Of a stretch of 39,696 bases of DNA, positions 33,379 through 39,696 are shown in pieces. The stretch comes from Anaerolineae bacterium. Lineage in GTDB: Bacteria; Chloroflexota; Anaerolineae; JAFGEY01. The stretch is taken from assembly GCA_016929775.1 (NCBI GenBank), contig JAFGIE010000204.1, forward strand, positions 1 through 39,696, written 5' to 3'. The notes under the pieces were generated by a model. The model was not told where the DNA came from. It saw nothing but the letters and a program-made list of their open reading frames with translations, and ran no database searches. Made by a program: the position numbers and the translations under genes. Position 1 is the first letter of the stretch. Each line of letters starts with the position of its first letter.

Positions 33379-35343
33379 CTACGCCTGCGCCTTGGCGCGC
33401 TCCAGGTAGCGCAGCGCGAGCATGGTGTCGATGTAGGTGCTGTACGCGGGCTCGGTGTCCTGCAGGAACGCGATCGCACGGTCGAACGCTCCATCTGACG
33501 CCTCGCGATCCCCTTCCCGGCGCGCACGGTAGGCGGCGACCACGTACTGCAGCAGCTGCGCGTGATAGGCGAGCAGGTCCAGCGACCGGTCGCGCGTCCG
33601 GTCAGGGCCTCCCGTCCGCCGCATAGCGATCTCGTGCAGCGTGGTGTCGACAAAAGCCGCGACCTGGTCGAGCCGCTCCTCGTCCGCATCCGAGAGCGGC
33701 GGCGTGCGCCAGTGCGGGTCGCCGGTCTCGAGGAAGGATTCGATCGTCTCCAGGTAGGCGCCGGCGAACGCGGCGTGCTCGCCGTACGCTGCCTCCAGGT
33801 AGCGCGCCCGCAAGTCAGGCCAAGTGAGGTCGGGATTCCACAGCGACTGGGAGAGGGCAGCCATCGCCAGGCCCGACGGATAGAAGGCACGGAAGGACTG
33901 GCAGCTCACGATCCCGTTCAGGCCCAGGTCGCCCAGGTCCTGCAGATCGCTGTGAAAGATACGCGCCAAGTGTGTGTCGGTCAGATGCTGCCAGATCGCC
34001 CACATGAGGTGGTAGTCATAGTCAAAGCTGTCCCCGGCGAACGCCTCGCGCCACCCGGCGACGCGATCGACATAGAAGGCGTTGTAGCGCGACGACGCAT
34101 ACTGGTTGAGCGCAGGGCGAGGCCAAGCCCGCCCGTCGTCGCACGCAGGGTCGGTCAAGGCGTGTCCATAGCAGCGCGAGATGGGCGCGAACATCATGAT
34201 CGCGTTGCCGTCCTCGCCTGTGCTCCCCGCACTCGCGTCGATCGCGACCTGCTCGGGAGGCCACAGGAGCTCGATGTAGCACAGGAAGACAAACCGCATC
34301 GCCGGCACGCGCTCGTGCAGCGCCGCAGAGAGGGCATTGATCACCTTGGCGTACCAGTCCGAGATGGTCAGCTTGCGGCACTCGGCGCACTCGCACTTGT
34401 TGTTGGTCGCATCGGAGAGCCAGACGTGCACGACGTCCAGCTCGGGGTGCGCGTCGCAGTACTGGACGATGGTCTCGACAAAGGCGTCAAAGGCGGGCTT
34501 GTGGCTGTAGCAGAGCTCGGTATTGATCGGGATGTCGTGATAGAGCGCGCGCACGCCATCCAGCTCTGCCAACCAGCGCACGTACTGGGGCTGCACCTCC
34601 TCGCCCGCCTTGACCCAGCCCGAGCGCGGCATCTCAAAGGCGGCGCTCGTCCAGCCGTGGCCCACGCGGTGGAGGATCAGTCCCCGGCGCTTCATGGAGG
34701 CGATGAGCTGGTCGTCGTACGCGAGGGCCTCTTCCTCGCTCACCCCCTTGTCGGCGAACTGCGGGTTGTAGGGCCGCTCGTACCACAGGTTGTAAAAGTA
34801 CTGGCTGGACAGGAACTGGAGAAAGATCGTGTTCATGCGCACCTTGGCGCACCAGTCGACCATGCCCAGCGCGTGGGCGATCGAGGGCGCGCCCTCGATG
34901 CACACCCCGCGGTGCCGGTAACGGGCCTGCTCGACCACCGGCGCAACGGGCAGGGCAAGCGTCTCGAGATCGGGAACCACCTCGCCCCCATCTCCGGAGC
35001 GCAGGTAGCGCACGCCCTGACTCTCCAGGTAGGCGTACACCCCAAAGAGCACGCTCCGCGCATTCTGCCCGGCGATGAACAGCCTGCCGCCATCGGCCCA
35101 GAAGGCAAACCCATCGTCCCACGGAGCTGGGCTCAGCTCGCACCCGGGCGGAAGCGGAACCTGCGTGCACAAGCCAAGCCACACTGTGCCCGGCGCAACG
35201 GTCAACGAGGCCTCGGCGTTCACAGTCAACGCAGTGCCGGTCAGCCGGCGCGCATAGCGGCTCAGCTCGCGCGCGGCAAAAGCCAACACATCGTCCTGAG
35301 TGGACGATCCCGACGGTATCCAGCGGATGTGCTCGAGTGTCAT
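33379..35343 (-). CDS. DUF4838 protein with glycoside-hydrolase-like architecture
   Basis: A 654-residue protein of the DUF4838 family. The N-terminal part (about 1-115) is the small beta domain seen before alpha-glucuronidase and hexosaminidase barrels (FAARELSRYARRLTG, FAFWADGGRLFIAGQN, RSVLFGVYAYLE). The middle is a probable TIM barrel (about 130-450) with TSAAFEMPRSG, ELDVVHVWLSDATNNKCECAEC and a Cys cluster that recurs in the family. The C-terminal 180 residues are helical. There is no signal peptide, in contrast to many relatives. The family probably acts on glycans but has no settled activity. The ATG at 35343 has GGAGG upstream. It is first in the five-gene unit and has the promoter at 35382-35410. 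Confidence 0.85.
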   Translation of the reverse strand: MTLEHIRWIPSGSSTQDDVLAFAARELSRYARRLTGTALTVNAEASLTVAPGTVWLGLCTQVPLPPGCELSPAPWDDGFAFWADGGRLFIAGQNARSVLFGVYAYLESQGVRYLRSGDGGEVVPDLETLALPVAPVVEQARYRHRGVCIEGAPSIAHALGMVDWCAKVRMNTIFLQFLSSQYFYNLWYERPYNPQFADKGVSEEEALAYDDQLIASMKRRGLILHRVGHGWTSAAFEMPRSGWVKAGEEVQPQYVRWLAELDGVRALYHDIPINTELCYSHKPAFDAFVETIVQYCDAHPELDVVHVWLSDATNNKCECAECRKLTISDWYAKVINALSAALHERVPAMRFVFLCYIELLWPPEQVAIDASAGSTGEDGNAIMMFAPISRCYGHALTDPACDDGRAWPRPALNQYASSRYNAFYVDRVAGWREAFAGDSFDYDYHLMWAIWQHLTDTHLARIFHSDLQDLGDLGLNGIVSCQSFRAFYPSGLAMAALSQSLWNPDLTWPDLRARYLEAAYGEHAAFAGAYLETIESFLETGDPHWRTPPLSDADEERLDQVAAFVDTTLHEIAMRRTGGPDRTRDRSLDLLAYHAQLLQYVVAAYRARREGDREASDGAFDRAIAFLQDTEPAYSTYIDTMLALRYLERAKAQA

Positions 35344-35381
35344 GGCATGCCTCCTTGGGGTCGTATCAGAGCGCTGGGCCC

Positions 35382-35410
35382 ATTGTACCCCCAAACCAGG
35401 GGTTTGCCAA
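35382..35410 (-). promoter_or_regulatory. Sigma-70 promoter for the DUF4838-M81-kinase-MFS operon
   Basis: On the minus strand, TTGGCA, exactly 17 bp, TACAAT. Its -35 occupies 35405-35410, nearly the same bases that form the -35 (35404-35409) of the opposite promoter. Confidence 0.75.
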
Positions 35411-35431
35411 CTGCGCCCGGGCGAGTATAAT
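35404..35431 (+). promoter_or_regulatory. Sigma-70 promoter for the S4 protein and GH lipoprotein
   Basis: TTGCCA, 16 bp, TATAAT. The -10 is perfect. The 7-bp block TTGCCAA at 35404-35410 serves as -35 for both directions. Confidence 0.75.
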
Positions 35432-35440
35432 GGCACGTGT

Positions 35441-35452
35441 GGGCTAAAGCCC
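35441..35452 (+). promoter_or_regulatory. Small hairpin in the leader of the S4 gene
   Basis: GGGCT, AA, AGCCC, just after the predicted transcription start (about 35438) and right before the ribosome binding site GGAAAGGA. It may protect the 5' end or modulate translation. GGGCTAAAGCCC palindromes are also common as dispersed repeats. Confidence 0.4.
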
Positions 35453-35461
35453 GTGGAAAGG

Positions 35462-35707
35462 ATGACTACATTGAGCGAAGAGACGATCCGGCTCGGTCAG
35501 TTTCTCAAGCTGGCTGGACTGGTCGCGACCGGGGGGGAGGCAAAGCGCCTGATCCAGGAGGGGCGGGTCACGGTCAACGGCGAGGTCGAGACGCGCCGCA
35601 AGCGACAGCTGCACCCTGGCGACGAGGTTGCCGTCGGCGAGGAAATCTACGTTGTCGTCGTCGAGGACGACCCGGAGCCCCCTACAGATGGCGAGGGCGA
35701 CCGGTGA
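35462..35707 (+). CDS. S4 domain RNA-binding protein (YbcJ-like)
   Basis: An 81-residue protein consisting almost only of an S4 domain, the fold that binds structured RNA in ribosomal protein S4 and pseudouridine synthases. The signature is present: IRLGQFLKLAGLVATGGEAKRLI (about 9-31), GRVTVNGEVETRRKRQLHPGDEV. The end is acidic (EDDPEPPTDGEGD). Small S4 proteins of this type are found beside many operons, and their RNA targets are mostly unknown. Start choice: ATG 35462 is almost touching GGAAAGG. TTG 35471 is 8 nt further from that site and may be the real start (78 residues). Its stop overlaps the next gene by 4 nt (GTGA). Confidence 0.88.
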   Translation: MTTLSEETIRLGQFLKLAGLVATGGEAKRLIQEGRVTVNGEVETRRKRQLHPGDEVAVGEEIYVVVVEDDPEPPTDGEGDR

Positions 35708-36900
35708 CTTGCCAACGACACGATGCCGGACCAAGCCGCCGGCGGGGACGGCTCGCCTTCCTGGGTGTGTGTGGCCTACTGGCGGCGCTGTGCGTCCTGG
35801 CGTGCGGGCCCGCGGGCACGGGTGCGTCCTCCCGCGCCTTGACGCAGGGCGCCGCAGCCCCGCTGCCGGCGACCTACACTTCCCCGCCCCCGCAGACCGC
35901 GACGGAAGCGGCGCCTCTCCAGGCGGCGCGGGCAGGGCGCGGGATCAACGTCAAGGGCGTCAACTATGACGACGACTCGCTGGACAAGGCGATCGCCCTG
36001 GACTTTGCGTGGATCAAGATCTATGACCACCCGCCGCCCGAGCGCCTGCCCTTCAAGGTGCTCTATCGCGTCGGACTGCCCCTTCCCGGCGAGGACTGGG
36101 CCGAGTGGGGGCACTATCGCCACCTCGATGCCGCGCTGTATGCCGACCGGATCGACGCGTACGAGATCGGCAACGAGCCCAACCTGCGCGAAGAGTGGGG
36201 CGGAGACCCCGACCCTGCCGCGTATGCCCGGCTGCTCGAGATCGCCTACCACGAGATCAAGTCGGCTGACCCAGACGCGTTGGTGGTCAGCGCCGGTCTG
36301 GCGCCGGTGCAGCGCGGTTCAGAGCCAGCCTACCTCCACGACCTTGACTATCTGCGCGCCATGTACGAGGCAGGCGCCGCGCCCTACTTTGACGTCTTGG
36401 GGCTGCACCCCTACGGGTTCTCCTACCCGCCCGAGATCCCGGTCGACGGCACGGTCTGCCCGACCCCTGACCCGTACGCCGGACCGACGATCGACCGCGG
36501 TTGCTGGCAGCTCGAAGGGACCTGCTTCCGGCGCGCCGAGCTGGCGCGGGAGATCATGGTCGCCTATGGCGACGCCGACAAGCCAGCCTGGGCGACCGAG
36601 TTCGGGTGGGTGATCCGCCCCCCTGCCTGCTGCCTCGCCCGTTCCGACTGGCACGCGTGGGCGTGGCACGCGGTCAGCAGAGGAGAGCAGGCGCGCTACA
36701 TCGTGCGCGCGTTCGACTATGCCGAGACGCATTGGCCCTGGATGGAGGTCATGTTCCTGTGGAACCTCGACTACAGCCGCTATCCAGAGGAGATGGACGA
36801 GCAGTGTCCCCACTGCGACTCGATGGGCTGGTTCAGCATCCTCGACCCGGATGGCACGCCGCGCCGCTCCTATGACTGGCTGCAGGGCGACCTGCGCTGA
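35704..36900 (+). CDS. Lipoprotein glycoside hydrolase (GH-A clan, GH5/GH39-like)
   Basis: A 398-residue exported lipoprotein. Basic residues (SRRRGR) and a hydrophobic helix lead to the lipobox VLAC, so Cys34 would be lipidated. A Pro/Thr/Ala-rich linker (about 35-78) follows. The catalytic domain is a clan GH-A barrel: the acid/base is Glu158 in YEIGNEPN and the nucleophile is Glu299 in WATEFGW. Cys pairs in CCLARS and CPHC may form disulfides or bind metal. The substrate is unknown; relatives cut beta-glycans. GTG 35704 overlaps the S4 stop (GTGA), so the hydrolase depends on translation of the S4 gene. It converges on the PHP gene. Confidence 0.88.
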   Translation: MTCQRHDAGPSRRRGRLAFLGVCGLLAALCVLACGPAGTGASSRALTQGAAAPLPATYTSPPPQTATEAAPLQAARAGRGINVKGVNYDDDSLDKAIALDFAWIKIYDHPPPERLPFKVLYRVGLPLPGEDWAEWGHYRHLDAALYADRIDAYEIGNEPNLREEWGGDPDPAAYARLLEIAYHEIKSADPDALVVSAGLAPVQRGSEPAYLHDLDYLRAMYEAGAAPYFDVLGLHPYGFSYPPEIPVDGTVCPTPDPYAGPTIDRGCWQLEGTCFRRAELAREIMVAYGDADKPAWATEFGWVIRPPACCLARSDWHAWAWHAVSRGEQARYIVRAFDYAETHWPWMEVMFLWNLDYSRYPEEMDEQCPHCDSMGWFSILDPDGTPRRSYDWLQGDLR

Positions 36901-36934
36901 GCACGGACTGGGCGCAGCCGACGCCGCCCCCCGA

Positions 36935-36956
36935 GGGCGCAGGCTAGACAGCGCCC
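36935..36956. terminator. Hairpin between two convergent genes
   Basis: GGGCGC, a 10-nt loop, GCGCCC, in the 89-nt gap between the convergent lipoprotein hydrolase and PHP genes. It could end transcription from both sides, but no T-run is present. Confidence 0.35.
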
Positions 36957-36989
36957 GAGGGCAGACCGGAGCCGGGACCCGCGCCGCCC

Positions 36990-38426
36990 TCAGCCCTCGA
37001 CGGAGAGGTAGATCGGGTTGCTCAGGACGTAGGCGTTGACCTCCTCTGGACGTTGCTCGGGCGGGGCAGCGGGCGGCTCGATCACTTCCACCCGGCAATA
37101 GTCCGCTTGACCGGCGGCGTGTCCGGTCCACGTCGCCGTCCAGTCCTCGCCGGCGATCGTCCCGCGCCACACCTCGCCATCGCGCCCGACCGCGCGCAGC
37201 AGCGCGCCCTGCGGCGCGCCCTGGACCCGGCAGCGGTAGACGATGCGCTCGCCCTGCTCGACGTGGATCGGATCGCCCATCATCGCCACCTCGCCCCCTG
37301 CCTGGGCCTCGAAGGAGAGGCGCGGTCCCTCGGCATTCTGCGAGACATAGACGTGCCCGCGCCGAACGCCGTCCAGGATGGCCTCTTCCGAGAGGGCATG
37401 GGCATAGACCCACGTCGTCGGCATGCCGACCTCGTAGCCCGAGGGGGCGCCGTCGTACGGTTTCTGATGCTTGTCGCTGCCCCCGACCAGCGTAGGCCGA
37501 GCGCCCTCGCGCAGCAGTCCCTCCCAAAAGGCGAGCGACTGGTGGTTGTGCAAGAGGAACCAGGGCGTCTGCCACACCTCGACCGCATCCGGGGCAAAGG
37601 CGCTGCCGTATTGCCAGGGAGGACCGCCGAGCTTGGGATGGTTGATCGAGAAGAGCAGGCCCTGCGCCCGCACGCGCTCGCGGATCTGGGCCATGCCCGC
37701 ATCGCACACGGTACGGAATTCGTGCCAGCCACGCACCCCCCACACGTTGGCGTGTCCACGGTAGGTCGTGATCTCGATCCCGGGGATCAGGAGCAGGTCA
37801 GGAGGCGCGTGCGCCGCCAGGTCGGGCAGGTGGCTGGGCGTGTTGTGGTCAGTGACTGCGAGATAGTCGAGGCCCTGTGCGCGCGCCGCGGCAACCAGGT
37901 CGGGCACGCCCCCCGTGGCGTCGCTGTGATGGCTGTGACAGTGCAGATCGCCCCGGTACCAGCGTGTGCCCTCACGTAGCACGCCGGGCGGGCGATAGCG
38001 CGGCGCGGCGCCGCCCGGAGCGCCCGGCGCCACCTCGACCTCGACCCACACCTCGCACCCGCCCGGCGGCACGCGGTACAGCCCGAGCAGGACGTGCCAC
38101 GTGCCCGCCTGGAGCGCGCCAGGGAGATAGCCGGGCGTCGCCGTCGCCGCGCCGATCGTCGCCTCCGAACGGGCCCCTCCGCTCCATCCGCGAAAGCCCG
38201 GCGCGTCGAGGAATGCGTGCCCGCGCGGGTCGAACAGCCCCAGGTCGACCACGCAGCCCGGCGCCCGCCCTTCCTCATCCGAGGCCTCTCGATCGGATAG
38301 CGGGGCATAGCGATAGCGCACCGTGAGCTGCGACGCGCCCGCAGGGACCTCGAAGGGGAGCAGGCGATAGGGATCGCCCTCCCCCGGAGGTTCGTAGCGC
38401 CGGTGGATCGTGTGCAGGATGGGCAT
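36990..38426 (-). CDS. PHP-domain metallohydrolase (CehA/McbA family)
   Basis: A 478-residue protein. An N-terminal beta-sandwich (about 1-160, with YEPPGEGDPYRLLPFEVPAG) precedes a PHP domain (about 165-400). Metal motifs are DLHCHSHHSD (HxH, about 169-178) and VTDHNTPSHL (about 200), then GIEITTYRGHANVWG and INHPKLGG, with GGSDKH near the end. A C-terminal beta domain follows. CehA-type proteins hydrolyse carbamate or phosphate esters, and related PHP proteins act in phosphate-ester metabolism. No signal peptide is seen. The start ATG 38426 has AGGAGGT upstream; the frame extends to 38600 but overlaps the permease end. The substrate is unknown. Confidence 0.9.
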   Translation of the reverse strand: MPILHTIHRRYEPPGEGDPYRLLPFEVPAGASQLTVRYRYAPLSDREASDEEGRAPGCVVDLGLFDPRGHAFLDAPGFRGWSGGARSEATIGAATATPGYLPGALQAGTWHVLLGLYRVPPGGCEVWVEVEVAPGAPGGAAPRYRPPGVLREGTRWYRGDLHCHSHHSDATGGVPDLVAAARAQGLDYLAVTDHNTPSHLPDLAAHAPPDLLLIPGIEITTYRGHANVWGVRGWHEFRTVCDAGMAQIRERVRAQGLLFSINHPKLGGPPWQYGSAFAPDAVEVWQTPWFLLHNHQSLAFWEGLLREGARPTLVGGSDKHQKPYDGAPSGYEVGMPTTWVYAHALSEEAILDGVRRGHVYVSQNAEGPRLSFEAQAGGEVAMMGDPIHVEQGERIVYRCRVQGAPQGALLRAVGRDGEVWRGTIAGEDWTATWTGHAAGQADYCRVEVIEPPAAPPEQRPEEVNAYVLSNPIYLSVEG

Positions 38427-38476
38427 CGGGACCTCCTGGTACCGGTATGGCGCGGCGGCGACGCCGTCCCTGACGC

Positions 38477-38513
38477 GATGCGGGATGCGGACCCTGCGTC
38501 CGCACCCCGCATC
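38477..38513 (-). terminator. Strong hairpin between the permease and PHP genes
   Basis: Arms of 16 nt (GATGCGGGATGCGGAC and GTCCGCACCCCGCATC) form a stem with a single A-C mismatch and a 5-nt loop (CCTGC). It lies 26 nt beyond the stop of the permease gene. No T-run follows on the minus strand, so if it ends transcription it does so without the usual U-tract. Confidence 0.55.
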
Positions 38514-38539
38514 CCAGGAACCGGTCGAACCGCGAGATC

Positions 38540-39696
38540 TTACGCCTTGCCCCGTTCGCCGGGGAAGAGCAGAAAGAGCAGGTTGAGCAGGATGCCGCAC
38601 ACGGCGCCGGTCGCGATCGAGGGCAGGCCATTCGGGAACACGCCGGGGATCACGATCGGGATGTTGCCGCCGCCCATGATCTGCCCGCCGATGGCGACGG
38701 TCGTGATCACTGCGCCGATCGCCAACTGGCGCGGGTCAAAGAGGTTGACCTTTTTCTCCTGGATGATGGCGATGCCCTGGATGCCGATCACGCCAAACAA
38801 ATAGATCGCCAGTCCACCGGTAACCGCTACCGGCACCGTCCTCACCAGGCCCGCAAGCTTGCCCACGAACCCGAGCAGCATCGCCAACACGCCCGCGGCG
38901 ATCAGGGCTGGGCCCGAGTAGTTGCGCGTGATCGCCATGAGCGAGTTGTTCTCGCCATAGTTGGTGCCCGCCACACCCCCGAACATCCCGTTGATCGCGT
39001 CGCCGATCCCGTCCAGGATCAGGTTGAGGCCGATCATCTCGTCGAGCTTGTAGGGCTTTTTGCCCATGTCCTCAGCCAGGCGGTCGACATAGAGACTGAT
39101 CTGGTAGAGGTGCGCCGTGCTCTCTGGGATGGTGGCGATGGCAATGATCGCGATCGCCGCCACAGCCTCCCACGCGCGCGGATGGCCGAACGCCGGGAAC
39201 GTGATCGCGGGCACTGCGACCCACTTGGCCTCGATCAGCGCCCCAAAGCTAACCATGGGCCCAGCGGCAGGGGTCACTGCATCGGCGATCAGCGCCGCGA
39301 TGTAACCCAGCGCTGCGCCAAGCAGGATCGGGATCAAGCCGATGAACCCTTTCCCCTGCAGGTAGATCGAAAAGGCGATCGTTCCCAGGAGCGTGATCAG
39401 GGCCACAATCACGCTCTTGGTGACCACTGCGGGTTCGGTCGCTCCCGCGCCAAATGCCATGTTCAGCGCCTCGCCCGCCAGGTTGACGCCGATCACGAGG
39501 GCGACAGAGCCGGTGATGATCGGCGGCAGCACTCTGTCGAGCGCATCTTTGCCCGTGATGCGGACGACGACGCCGACCAGGACGTTGATGATGCCCGTGG
39601 CAAAGATCCCTACTTGGGCCAAGCGCACGAGGTCTGCGCCGGCATAGACGCCGAACTGGGCGTTGGTCAGGGCGAGGGTAGCGGCGATATAGCTAA
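38540..39696 (-). CDS. NCS2-family nucleobase permease, N-terminus beyond the window
   Basis: At least 385 residues of a xanthine/uracil-type cation symporter (nucleobase:cation symporter-2, SLC23/UraA fold). A GTG at 39628 could start it, but the frame is open to the right edge (TLALTNAQFGVYAGADLVRL precedes), so the gene begins outside. Many helices are visible. The family motif after the long cytoplasmic loop reads GVAGTNYGENNSLMAITRNYS, the usual substrate-binding Glu/Asn helix, and GLVRTVPVAVTGG follows as in UraA. The last helix ends in LLNLLFLLFPGERGKA. The substrate is probably uracil or xanthine. It sits before the PHP gene, separated by 113 nt and a hairpin. Confidence 0.93.
   Translation of the reverse strand, partial: SYIAATLALTNAQFGVYAGADLVRLAQVGIFATGIINVLVGVVVRITGKDALDRVLPPIITGSVALVIGVNLAGEALNMAFGAGATEPAVVTKSVIVALITLLGTIAFSIYLQGKGFIGLIPILLGAALGYIAALIADAVTPAAGPMVSFGALIEAKWVAVPAITFPAFGHPRAWEAVAAIAIIAIATIPESTAHLYQISLYVDRLAEDMGKKPYKLDEMIGLNLILDGIGDAINGMFGGVAGTNYGENNSLMAITRNYSGPALIAAGVLAMLLGFVGKLAGLVRTVPVAVTGGLAIYLFGVIGIQGIAIIQEKKVNLFDPRQLAIGAVITTVAIGGQIMGGGNIPIVIPGVFPNGLPSIATGAVCGILLNLLFLLFPGERGKA

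Overview
The window is a 39.7 kb piece of a GC-rich bacterial chromosome, densely coded on both strands. No mobile element, CRISPR array, rRNA or tRNA was recognised. The gene content fits an organoheterotrophic member of the Chloroflexota, perhaps Anaerolineae-like: a tig-clpP-clpX operon, many carbohydrate and carboxylate catabolic enzymes, MlrC/M81 and DUF4838 proteins, URO-D-like proteins and GT-C membrane glycosyltransferases. That placement is inference from gene families, since no marker gene was compared. Most genes have clear GGAGG-type ribosome binding sites, and many start at GTG or TTG or overlap the preceding stop by 4 nt (ATGA, TTGA, GTGA). Recognisable sigma-70 promoters (TTGxxx, 15-17 bp spacer, TATAAT/TACAAT/TATACT) sit in front of about a dozen transcription units.

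Layout. 1-4.8 kb: a Nudix hydrolase cut by the window edge, an alpha/beta hydrolase gene broken by one amber codon, a zinc-ribbon membrane protein, an aldo/keto reductase, the N-terminal stump of an MFS transporter gene, and a PIG-L deacetylase. 4.8-7.8 kb: an OmpR-type response regulator and sensor kinase pair, with a divergent CBS-ACT protein. 7.9-10.5 kb: a GT-C membrane glycosyltransferase and a divergent, solitary Dam-type DNA adenine methyltransferase. 10.5-14.4 kb: a nitroreductase, sulfatase and DUF4037 run, then rpiB. 14.5-18.1 kb: tig-clpP-clpX, the trigger factor carrying a pentapeptide-repeat tail. 18.3-20.1 kb: a second, less GC-rich GT-C-like membrane protein.

20.1-23.9 kb: a Gfo/Idh/MocA dehydrogenase and a TIM-barrel sugar isomerase/epimerase behind one promoter, with a heparinase II/III-like protein behind another; this is probably a sugar-acid or polysaccharide breakdown locus. 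24.0-28.2 kb: an ATC hydrolase-like protein coupled by ATGA overlap to a double GNAT protein and followed by a DHH phosphoesterase, all divergent from a URO-D-like methyltransferase-fold gene. 28.2-29.0 kb: a GNAT acetyltransferase. 29.2-35.3 kb: a tightly packed five-gene unit (DUF4838, M81/MlrC, APH-type kinase, MFS transporter, TfoX-N) reading leftward. Its promoter shares one -35 box with the rightward promoter for an S4 RNA-binding protein and a GH-A clan lipoprotein. 37.0-39.7 kb: a CehA/McbA-type PHP hydrolase and an NCS2 purine/uracil permease whose N-terminus lies beyond the window.

The best leads for something not yet described are the DUF4838-M81-kinase-MFS-TfoX operon with its shared divergent promoter, the repeat tail on trigger factor, and the ATC hydrolase/GNAT/DHH unit facing the URO-D-like gene. 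The broken hydrolase and the MFS stump show recent gene decay.
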